A stretch of DNA of 64,000 bases from Candidatus Saccharimonadota bacterium. Lineage in GTDB: Bacteria > Patescibacteriota > Saccharimonadia > Saccharimonadales > Saccharimonadaceae. Position numbers and translations under genes: made by a program. Below the pieces are notes generated by a model that did no database searches, had not been told where the DNA came from, and was given only the letters and a program-made list of their open reading frames with translations. Below, piece by piece: positions 41,792 to 48,718 of the stretch (its first letter is position 1; the number at the start of each line of letters is the position of its first letter). Location of the stretch: the NCBI GenBank assembly GCA_017404725.1, contig JAFRBS010000005.1:1-64000 (forward strand). The letters run 5' to 3'.

Positions 41792-42603
41792 ACATCCACG
41801 AAATCAAAACTCATAACAAGCACGTCTGGCGACCAAAAATTGTCGGATTAATTCGCGAGCGAAATGAAGCGTTGATTTTACAGGACACCCTGGACGAATT
41901 GGCGAAAATCGCCGATGCGATCGTAGTGTTTGATGATGCTTCGGAAGATGATAGCGTAAAAATCGCCCTGAACCATCCAAAAGTAGTAAAAATACTCGCC
42001 AACCAAACTTGGAATAGTGATGTTGATCGCAGCAAAGACGAGACCCTGCAACGAGGGGCGCTTCTTCAGGCTGGGATGAAATATCACCCAAAATGGATTT
42101 TATACCAAGATGCGGACGAACGGTTCGAAAAACCGGAGAAGGTTCGAGAGTTTATGCTAAATAACGCAAAAAACCCGAAGGTTTCTAGTATAACTTTCAC
42201 GTTTTACGACGCATACATGACGAAGAAAGACCAAGAACCATATACCGGCGGAAAATTGTACGGTTTTCGAAAGATGTTTGGGGTTGAGCGGCGGGAAATT
42301 CCAATGGCGTGGAAGCCAAATAAAGATATTCGTTATCCGGAAGATATTCCGGATTTGCGCGTGCCAGTTGGAATTGACCCAAAAAAGGCGGTTAAAAAGT
42401 TTTTCGTACAACATTATGGAAAATCTCTGAGCGTGGACCAATGGGAGGAAACTTGTGATTATTATATAGAACATTTTCCGGGGTATGCTGAGAAATGGAA
42501 AAAACGCAAGGGCAAGGGTATTCATAGTACGAAATCGGATTTTGGGACGAAATTACTTACCTGGGAAGAAGTCAAGAAAAACAAAGATGTCCTGATCGGC
42601 TAA
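41788..42603 (+). CDS. GT2-family glycosyltransferase (WaaE-like)
   Basis: A 271-residue GT-A-like enzyme with KIVGLIRERNEALILQDTL, VFDDASEDDS and the YQDADERFE metal site. Such short enzymes with an xDADE motif resemble WaaE/KdtX-type or glycan-primer transferases. Overlap with wzt (ATGA) puts it in the export operon, so it may act on the exported chain or its terminus. Its stop interlocks with that of the convergent LGFP gene (CTAA, 42600-42603). Confidence 0.85.
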   Translation: MNIHEIKTHNKHVWRPKIVGLIRERNEALILQDTLDELAKIADAIVVFDDASEDDSVKIALNHPKVVKILANQTWNSDVDRSKDETLQRGALLQAGMKYHPKWILYQDADERFEKPEKVREFMLNNAKNPKVSSITFTFYDAYMTKKDQEPYTGGKLYGFRKMFGVERREIPMAWKPNKDIRYPEDIPDLRVPVGIDPKKAVKKFFVQHYGKSLSVDQWEETCDYYIEHFPGYAEKWKKRKGKGIHSTKSDFGTKLLTWEEVKKNKDVLIG

Positions 42604-44552
42604 TTTTTAACCGTAGCGACGCCATTTACGATAGAGATTGTGCCGTTTTCGTAACGCTGGTATGTCGAGGTTTGTGCGCTAATTGGATAGCCAAGGCTTC
42701 CTGAAATGCTGCCGGTTTCGATGAATTTAGTGCGAATATTGCCGTAATTTTCCCAGGCGCCAGTCTGCGGCGAATAGATAATTACTTTATTTCCTTCATA
42801 AGCTTGGACGCAGGCATCTTTGCGGCCGATGTTACAGTTCATCGGACTGATCGGGTAGCCGAATTTGTCGACGCCGCCGAGCGCAGTGAGGCGTTTTCGA
42901 ATTGCGCCGTAATTTTCCCAGGCGCCAGTCTGCGGCGAATAGATAATTACTTTGTCTCCTTCGTAGGCTTGAGCACAAGCGCCAGTACGACCGATATTGC
43001 AGTTTACGGCGCTGACCGGGTAACCGAATTTATCGACGCCGCCAAGCGCGAGGAACCGAGCGCGAATATCGCCGTAATTTTCCCAGGCACCAGTTTCTGG
43101 TGAGTAGACAATAATACCCTTTTCGAAGGCTTGGACGCAAGCGTTTTTGCGGCCGATATTGCAGTTTACGGCGCTGACCGGAAGTCCGAGCTTGCTGTTT
43201 AAGCCGCCGAGCTGGCTATATCGTTCGAAGATTTTTCCGTAGACTCCCCAAGTTCCCGTAGCATCGTTAGCGACGATTATGCCATTTTCAAATTTCTGTG
43301 TGAAATAATTGCCGGATTGGCTTACGCCGCTAGTCGGCAGACCGAGAACTCCGTCGATACTGCCTAACTGGGCGTGTCGAGTACGTAAGCGTCCGTGACT
43401 TTCGTAAGTTCCATATTTGCTGGAAATAATTACGGCATTCTTCTCAAAAGCCTGGACACAAGCACCGTCATGGCCGATGTTGCAGTTTACTGAGCTAGTC
43501 GGGTAGCCGAGCTTATTTACGCCGCCAACAGCGATTAAGCGGCTACGAATATCGCCGTAATTTTCCCAGGCGCCAGTTTCTGGGGTATAAACGATAATTC
43601 CTTTTTCGTAAGCCTGGACACAAGCACCGGTACGACCGATGTCGCAGTTAATCGCACCAACGGATTTTCCGAGTGCGCTCTTTTCGCCGCCGATTTTTTC
43701 ATAGCGTTCGTAGACGTAACCCGCGCCAGTGGCTTGATGTGTGCTGCCGAACCAATCGGTAAAGTAGAGGTAGAAATTGCGATTACCGTAGGCGCCACAG
43801 TTACAGGTACCGTAGCCGGCGGCGAGAGCGCCAGCGTTCGGCTGATACGGGGTATAGCGATAGAGCGATGAAGTCGCGCGGTTCTTTACGTTTACGATCG
43901 AGCCGCCGCAAGCTGCGTTTGGATTGTATTGGATGTAATTATCGCCAACTGGATAATTTGTCCAGCCGCCGTTTAAAACTGAGCGGAACATCGAGGCGGC
44001 TTTTCGTACCTGGTTCTTAAAACCATAATATTCAGAATCGCAAGGCGCGGTGTCTGGGCAACCATAACCGGTCGCGGCGCGATATTGGCCAGAGCGCGGG
44101 AGCGTATCGGTAACCAGGCCTTGTTCTTTCTGGAGCAAGACAATCAAAACCTGCGGGTTAATCTTGTAATCCTGCGAAGCCTGCCAGATGATATGCGCGG
44201 CGGATTCGCCGTCGAAACTCTCATCCGCCATACAGACAAAATGGCCGTTTTCGACGTGCCAGTTCATCGTCCCGCTCATGTCGAGCGAGCTGGTTTTATT
44301 GCCGACGAGATAGAGACGCGTATCGTTACAAGCGTTTTTCGATTTCAAGAAATTCTGGATCTGGCTTTCGCTCATCGAAGTATAGTTCGACATTACGCCG
44401 TCGCTAATAATATCGCCGGCGTCCCAATTCGCTAAGCTCGCGGCAGAGCTAGTATCTAGGTTTTTCGTGATAAGAAAACTGAGCACCGCAGTCATAGCAA
44501 AGACGAAAGCGCAAATCAGAATCCGGTAATGGTGATTTAATCTGTTTATCAT
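42600..44552 (-). CDS. LGFP-repeat cell-wall-binding surface protein
   Basis: A 650-residue secreted protein with an N-terminal signal or anchor (about 10-35). Residues about 40-275 form a domain with SPQ-like helical parts, VLLQKEQGLVTDTLP and GYGCPDTAPCDSEYYGF, resembling the domain that precedes LGFP repeats in actinobacterial surface proteins (recollection). Residues about 278-650 hold seven repeats of about 53 residues with LG(F/L/Y)P and TGAWENYG motifs. LGFP repeats are known from mycolate Actinobacteria and are linked to cell-wall binding. Five repeats carry an NC(N/D)IG...AC Cys pair. It is co-transcribed downstream of the next gene (4-bp overlap). Confidence 0.9.
   Translation of the reverse strand: MINRLNHHYRILICAFVFAMTAVLSFLITKNLDTSSAASLANWDAGDIISDGVMSNYTSMSESQIQNFLKSKNACNDTRLYLVGNKTSSLDMSGTMNWHVENGHFVCMADESFDGESAAHIIWQASQDYKINPQVLIVLLQKEQGLVTDTLPRSGQYRAATGYGCPDTAPCDSEYYGFKNQVRKAASMFRSVLNGGWTNYPVGDNYIQYNPNAACGGSIVNVKNRATSSLYRYTPYQPNAGALAAGYGTCNCGAYGNRNFYLYFTDWFGSTHQATGAGYVYERYEKIGGEKSALGKSVGAINCDIGRTGACVQAYEKGIIVYTPETGAWENYGDIRSRLIAVGGVNKLGYPTSSVNCNIGHDGACVQAFEKNAVIISSKYGTYESHGRLRTRHAQLGSIDGVLGLPTSGVSQSGNYFTQKFENGIIVANDATGTWGVYGKIFERYSQLGGLNSKLGLPVSAVNCNIGRKNACVQAFEKGIIVYSPETGAWENYGDIRARFLALGGVDKFGYPVSAVNCNIGRTGACAQAYEGDKVIIYSPQTGAWENYGAIRKRLTALGGVDKFGYPISPMNCNIGRKDACVQAYEGNKVIIYSPQTGAWENYGNIRTKFIETGSISGSLGYPISAQTSTYQRYENGTISIVNGVATVKN
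42615..43720. repeat. seven tandem LGFP-coding repeats of about 160 bp
   Basis: The repeat units of the LGFP protein are also similar in DNA. For example, the stretch reading TTTTCCCAGGCGCCAGT recurs at about 42750, 42913 and 43564, and units 5 and 6 are nearly identical. Such DNA repeats allow slippage or recombination, so copy number may vary between strains and assemblies. Confidence 0.85.
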
Positions 44553-45100
44553 AGGCTTACTTCTCCGCTAATTACTCCGGTCTTTTCTTCGGAGGTCAGC
44601 TTAATATTAATATTCCAAGTTTTTCCGGCGGAAAGCTCGGAAAGCGGGACATCGAAACCTTCGCAAGACGAAGTCGTCGCGCCGCTCTGGATAATCGGGG
44701 CAGCCGCAGCATAGGTCGCCGAGCCAGAAGTCATGGTCAAATTACAGGTCCCGGAACCTAGAATTTGGTCGATCGAGACGCGAATCGAAAGATTTTCGCT
44801 AGTTTTTCCGGTATAGGTAATTATGCCGGTCAGTTCATGGAGCTCGTTCGGGTTTTCACCTTCGTACTGCGGAACTTCGTTAAAATTATCGGTTTCGGTA
44901 TCTTTTTCGGTTTCTTTGACCGTAGTTTTCGAAGGCTCGGAGACGGTCGTCTTAATTTCGTCGTTAGACGAGGTATCCGCTTTTTTATGCGTCAAAAGCG
45001 CAAGAGCGACGCCAGCACCGGCACAAAGGACAACCAGTCCGATAACTAGAAAAATAGTTTTAATATTTCGTTTGCGTTTGATTGAGAGCTGTTCTACCAT
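44549..45100 (-). CDS. membrane-anchored outer-domain protein, unknown
   Basis: A 183-residue protein: basic N-terminus, one membrane helix (about 15-36), a Thr/Glu/Ser-rich linker (about 38-90) and a C-terminal beta-rich domain of about 90 residues with two Cys (GTCNLTM, SSCEGFD). The promoter is TTTACA (complement of 45130-45135), 17 bp, TAAGAT (complement of 45107-45112), 6 nt before ATG; it lies inside the end of the upstream gene. It is co-transcribed with the LGFP-repeat protein and may serve as its partner at the surface. Confidence 0.75.
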   Translation of the reverse strand: MVEQLSIKRKRNIKTIFLVIGLVVLCAGAGVALALLTHKKADTSSNDEIKTTVSEPSKTTVKETEKDTETDNFNEVPQYEGENPNELHELTGIITYTGKTSENLSIRVSIDQILGSGTCNLTMTSGSATYAAAAPIIQSGATTSSCEGFDVPLSELSAGKTWNINIKLTSEEKTGVISGEVSL

Positions 45101-45106
45101 GTTTTT

Positions 45107-45135
45107 ATCTTATCACACCAGGGGCTACTTGTAAA
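45107..45135 (-). promoter_or_regulatory. promoter of the LGFP operon
   Basis: TTTACA-17-TAAGAT on the minus strand (-35 complement of 45130-45135, -10 complement of 45107-45112), with ATG 6 nt after the -10. It separates expression of the LGFP operon from the DsbA-like gene upstream. Confidence 0.7.
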
Positions 45136-46183
45136 GACCGAGGTGTTTTTTGCCGTCGTAAATTAAAGTCGGGATGCCCTTAGGTTTAATCTCGTTTTCG
45201 ACAACTTCGGCGATTTTGGCCATGCGAGATTTAACTTCTTCGCCGTTCGCATAATCTGTGACGCGTTTCACTTCGTCGGCGGAAAGACCCCATTCTCCTA
45301 GCCAGTCCTTAATAGTTTTTTCGGCGGTCTCTTTGGAATAATTATTGTTAAAGGCGGACTGGTAATTTACGCCGTCTTGATCTTCTTCGGTGAAGATGCG
45401 GTTAATCAGTTCTGCGTCGAGATCTTTGTACGGATTTTTCGAAGCGGTTTCGGTTTCTTTCGAAAGCAAAGTCAGCGCGTTAAAATATTTCGCGATGATG
45501 CCAGAATTTTGGTATTTATAATTTCCGTCGCTAAGTTTGATCGGGTAGATCATTAGGTAGATTTTGTGCTTGTTTAGGAAATTCTGGTTTTTTAGTTGGT
45601 TCTTATACGACTGCATACAGACCGGGCAACCAGGGTCGAAAATGTCCAGAGCGGTCGTTGATGGATTTTCGGCTTTGTTCAGCGACGGCATCGGCTCGAC
45701 AAAATAATCTTCGGCGCTCCAGTTTTTTAGGCGGTCTGGGATGTTTTTGAAAATTTCGCCCCACTCCTCGAACCAGTTTAGGTTCGTTTCCTCGAGGCTG
45801 CAAATCTCCGAACCGAGCGCGCAATTCGCCGGCTGATTAACATTGCAAGTGCCAAGCGTCCAGAGTGCGAGGCCAGCTTTTGCGCCTTCAATCAGGGACC
45901 AAACGGTAATCACGACGATCAGAATACTGCCGACTTCGAGCGCGACCGAAAGCGGTTTAACGAGCTTTGGCTTTTTTATGACGACTTTTTTTAGCAACGT
46001 AGTTTTTACGTCCTCGGAAAAGCTGGTGTCGCATTTTCTAAAACTGATTCTTCTCGTAAAACAATGCCAGGATTTTTTCAGGACTTTTAGGTATTTTCTC
46101 CCGAGGTCGCGGTTAAAAATCGAAAGGAAGGCGACGACGACGCCAACCAAAATCAGGATGATAAATGCTGCGATACAGACCAT
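45125..46183 (-). CDS. membrane DsbA-like thiol-disulfide oxidoreductase
   Basis: A 352-residue protein with two membrane helices (about 3-24 and 82-102) and a C-terminal thioredoxin-like domain. The redox motif is CPVC (186-189) after FDPG, and a cis-Pro loop KGIPTLIYDG lies near the end, typical of DsbA/TlpA-type enzymes. It would oxidise Cys pairs in exported proteins; a VKOR-type partner is not in the window. Start 46183 is preferred to an ATG 36 bp upstream because TATAAT (complement of 46190-46195) lies 6 nt before it. The adjacent LGFP protein and the pilin-like proteins are likely clients. Confidence 0.85.
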   Translation of the reverse strand: MVCIAAFIILILVGVVVAFLSIFNRDLGRKYLKVLKKSWHCFTRRISFRKCDTSFSEDVKTTLLKKVVIKKPKLVKPLSVALEVGSILIVVITVWSLIEGAKAGLALWTLGTCNVNQPANCALGSEICSLEETNLNWFEEWGEIFKNIPDRLKNWSAEDYFVEPMPSLNKAENPSTTALDIFDPGCPVCMQSYKNQLKNQNFLNKHKIYLMIYPIKLSDGNYKYQNSGIIAKYFNALTLLSKETETASKNPYKDLDAELINRIFTEEDQDGVNYQSAFNNNYSKETAEKTIKDWLGEWGLSADEVKRVTDYANGEEVKSRMAKIAEVVENEIKPKGIPTLIYDGKKHLGLYK

Positions 46184-46226
46184 ATATATATTATACATCA
46201 TCAAAAAGGCGTGGTACAATAGAGAT

Positions 46227-47387
46227 ATGAAAGATTTTGATTATTTAGGGAAGAATGATATTTATCTAGATTCGGCGTGCCAAAGCCTCCGGCCGCGGCC
46301 GGTCCAAGAAGCTTTACTTGAATATTATAATAAACATAATTCTTGTGGCGAGCGAGTGAAATACGATTGGGGCGTTACGACCGATAAAAAAGTCGAGGCG
46401 ACGAGAGACAAGGTTTTAAAATACTTAAAACTAAAAAAGCGCGATTATTTTGTTTCGTTTACGCTTAATACGACTTATGGGATTAACTTGATTTTGTCGC
46501 AACTCGACGTGAAAAAGCTCGGGATAAAGCGCGTTATTACGAGCGAAATCGAGCATAATTCCCCGTTCCTTTCGACGATGACCTTCGCAGAGACTCATAA
46601 AATTAGGCGCGAAGTTGTGCCACGACTTGATTCTGGCGAGATGCCGGAAGATTATGACTATTCTAACGCGGTCGTGGTCGTAAATAGTGTTTGTAATTTC
46701 GACGGGCGGAGGCTTGAGAATATTAAGACTCTTACGAAAATTATCCATAAGGCCGGCGGGATTTTAATTATCGACGCGGCGCAAGGGCTCGCGCATGATA
46801 AAGACCTGCTCGAAAAGACCGACGCAGACGCGATTTGTTTCTCAGCACATAAAATGTATGCGCCGTCGCTCGGCGGGATTATTATGAAGCGGAAACTTTT
46901 ACCTTTTATTCACACGACTTTTGTCGGGGGCGGAATGGTTGATGACGTCCTTCGCGATAAATATTTCCTTTCGGCAGAAAATAAGGACCACGCCTATACG
47001 AAATTCGAGGCCGGGCTTCAAGCCTGGGGCGAAATTATCGCGCTAGGTAAGGCAATCGATTGGCTCGAGGAGCGGACAAAAGCGGATCATGAAAGACTTG
47101 AGGAGTTGTCCCAGAAACTATTTGACGCTCTGAAATCGCACGAGAAAATTCACGTCTTAAATACCGAGGCGCGGCCGACGATATCGTTTTATGTCGAGGG
47201 CATAGATAGTCATCTGCTCGGCGCGGCGCTGGCAGACCAAGGGATTATGGCGCGGACCGGGTATTTTTGCGTCCATTATTATCTTGACCATGTGCGGCAT
47301 TATCCACCGCTAGTTCGATTCTCGCTTGGTTATCATACTCGCGAAGAAGATATTGAAAAAGTGATTAAAGCGCTCGAGAAAATCTAA
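46227..47387 (+). CDS. cysteine desulfurase-like class V aminotransferase
   Basis: A 386-residue PLP enzyme. The PLP-binding Lys lies in CFSAHKMYAPSLGGI and the sulfur-carrying Cys in ARTGYFCVHYYL, both as in SufS/Csd group enzymes. It releases sulfur from cysteine for Fe-S clusters or tRNA thiolation. No sufBCD, iscU or mnmA is adjacent, so its partner is unknown. Start 46227 is set by TACAAT 6 nt upstream and by DIYLDSACQSL; a much longer upstream frame is rejected because it is antisense to the DsbA-like gene. Its stop interlocks with the convergent GT2 gene (CTAA). Confidence 0.88.
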   Translation: MKDFDYLGKNDIYLDSACQSLRPRPVQEALLEYYNKHNSCGERVKYDWGVTTDKKVEATRDKVLKYLKLKKRDYFVSFTLNTTYGINLILSQLDVKKLGIKRVITSEIEHNSPFLSTMTFAETHKIRREVVPRLDSGEMPEDYDYSNAVVVVNSVCNFDGRRLENIKTLTKIIHKAGGILIIDAAQGLAHDKDLLEKTDADAICFSAHKMYAPSLGGIIMKRKLLPFIHTTFVGGGMVDDVLRDKYFLSAENKDHAYTKFEAGLQAWGEIIALGKAIDWLEERTKADHERLEELSQKLFDALKSHEKIHVLNTEARPTISFYVEGIDSHLLGAALADQGIMARTGYFCVHYYLDHVRHYPPLVRFSLGYHTREEDIEKVIKALEKI

Positions 47388-48352
47388 AGATTACGCGAGG
47401 CCTTTTTGTCCACGATGTAAAGTGGGCGGCCCTGAGTTTCGGCGTGAATATGAGAAATGTAGAGAGCAGTAATCGCCTGCGCGACGAGAATTATGCCGAC
47501 AAGAAAAGTGATGAAAATAGTCATCTGGACGGCGCCGTTCCAGTAAAGATGTAGTGGGTCGCCGAGGATATATTGGTTAATAATACAGAACAAACCAAGC
47601 AGGAATGAACCAAGCATAATGAATCCGCCGAGATAGCCAAGCATTAGAAGCGGAGTAGTTGACATAGAAACAAAACTATCCAGCGCGAGATGGAAAAGTT
47701 TTTTCGTGTTGTACGAAGGCTTACCGGCCATGCGCGCGCCGTAAGTATATTCAATATATTCTTGTTTGAAGCCAAGCCAATCAATTAGGCCACGCGTGAT
47801 GCGGTTGTGTTCGGTCAGGCGGTTATATTCATCAACCACTACGCGATCGAGCAGGCGGAAATCGGTACTTCCAGGGACGGTATAACTGTTCCCCATTTTG
47901 CGGAGCATCCAGTAAAACAGTTTCGAGCCAGTTCGCGCGATAAATCCATGCTTCGTAAAGCGGTCGCGGACGCCAGTAATAACTTCGGCGCCGTTAAACC
48001 ATTTTTCGAGAAACTCAGGGATGAGCTCTGGAGGCTGCTGGCCGTCGGCGTCAAGCGTGATAACGGCGTCGCCTTTCGCATAGGTCAAGCCTGCGGCGAG
48101 AGCGACTTCTTTACCGAAATTGCGCGAGAAAGAGACGAGTTTAATGTTTTTGTCTTTTTTCGCGTATTTTTGGAGAATTTCCAAAGTTTTATCGGTCGAA
48201 CCGTCGTTTACGAAGATGACTTCGGTTTTGCAATATTTTAATTTCGCAAGTTCTGGGAAAAATCGCGTGTCTAAAAACTCCGAGATGCCCTCTTCTTCGT
48301 TATGAACCGGGATGACGAAACTGATGAATGATTTTTTAGTAAAGATAGACAT
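47384..48352 (-). CDS. GtrB-type polyprenyl-phosphate glycosyltransferase
   Basis: A 322-residue protein with GT2 motifs (VIPVHNEEEGI, FVNDGSTDKT, DADGQQPPE) and two C-terminal membrane helices (about 232-255 and 270-295) ending HIHAETQGRPLYIVDKK, the family hallmark. It would load a sugar on undecaprenyl phosphate. AAGGAG overlaps the end of the LexA-like gene upstream, so the two are co-transcribed. It is the second such enzyme in the window; only one GtrA is seen (19841-20278). Confidence 0.9.
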   Translation of the reverse strand: MSIFTKKSFISFVIPVHNEEEGISEFLDTRFFPELAKLKYCKTEVIFVNDGSTDKTLEILQKYAKKDKNIKLVSFSRNFGKEVALAAGLTYAKGDAVITLDADGQQPPELIPEFLEKWFNGAEVITGVRDRFTKHGFIARTGSKLFYWMLRKMGNSYTVPGSTDFRLLDRVVVDEYNRLTEHNRITRGLIDWLGFKQEYIEYTYGARMAGKPSYNTKKLFHLALDSFVSMSTTPLLMLGYLGGFIMLGSFLLGLFCIINQYILGDPLHLYWNGAVQMTIFITFLVGIILVAQAITALYISHIHAETQGRPLYIVDKKASRNL

Positions 48353-48358
48353 TGAAAA

Positions 48359-48697
48359 TTAAACTCCTTCTTCGAGGTCTATACCTAATAGTATAGCAGA
48401 TTTTCTTAAAATGTCAAGGTCTTCCTCGTTAGTGAGCCCTGCCATCTTCGCGCGGAAGAGATTAGTCGTCTCGGGGTAAGTAATGTCGACAACTTCGAGA
48501 GAATGGGCTTCGCCAGGGGTTTTTCTGAGCGCGCCGAGGGTTACTAAGTTTTCCACATGTTCTGCCACCCCTGCAACTGAGGAAAGTCCTAGCCCAGAAC
48601 AGATGTCGCGATAAGATGGAGAATAATGATGTTCATCAATAAAATCCTTAATAAAGTTATAAACTTCCGTTTGTTTTTTGGTCAATTTAACGCTCAT
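48359..48697 (-). CDS. LexA-type DNA-binding protein without peptidase domain
   Basis: A 112-residue protein. Residues 1-65 match the LexA winged helix (LTKKQTEVYNFIKDFIDEHHYSPSYRDIC...GLSSVAGVAEHVENLVTLGAL). The C-terminal S24 self-cleavage domain is absent; a short helical tail (NEEDLDILRKSAILLGIDLEEGV) replaces it. It cannot respond to RecA by autoproteolysis as normal LexA does. It starts 18 bp from the divergent LCP gene within a palindrome and may regulate both. It precedes the GtrB-like gene in one operon. Confidence 0.85.
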   Translation of the reverse strand: MSVKLTKKQTEVYNFIKDFIDEHHYSPSYRDICSGLGLSSVAGVAEHVENLVTLGALRKTPGEAHSLEVVDITYPETTNLFRAKMAGLTNEEDLDILRKSAILLGIDLEEGV

Positions 48698-48718
48698 ATG
48701 TTAAAATTATAACATATG
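48695..48718. promoter_or_regulatory. palindrome covering two divergent start codons
   Basis: Perfect 9-bp arms CATATGTTA (48695-48703) and TAACATATG (48710-48718) flank AAATTA; both ATG codons lie inside the arms. -10 boxes: minus TATAAT (complement of 48706-48711, 8 nt before ATG), plus TAAAAT (48702-48707, 8 nt before ATG). It is a candidate operator for the LexA-like protein encoded here. Confidence 0.7.

Noticed and set aside
41780-41800. Recoding of UGA (genetic code 25 as in Gracilibacteria)
   Set aside because: wzt ends in TGA at an ATGA overlap with the next start, and conserved proteins end normally without in-frame UGA; standard code fits.
42615-43720. Regular repeats considered as a CRISPR array
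   Set aside because: Repeats are coding, in frame, about 160 bp long and show amino-acid-level LGFP patterns, without unique spacers or cas genes.
45843-46226. A long N-terminal extension of the cysteine desulfurase
   Set aside because: The extension is antisense to the DsbA-like gene and its own promoter; the TACAAT box 6 nt before ATG 46227 and family alignment give the shorter protein.
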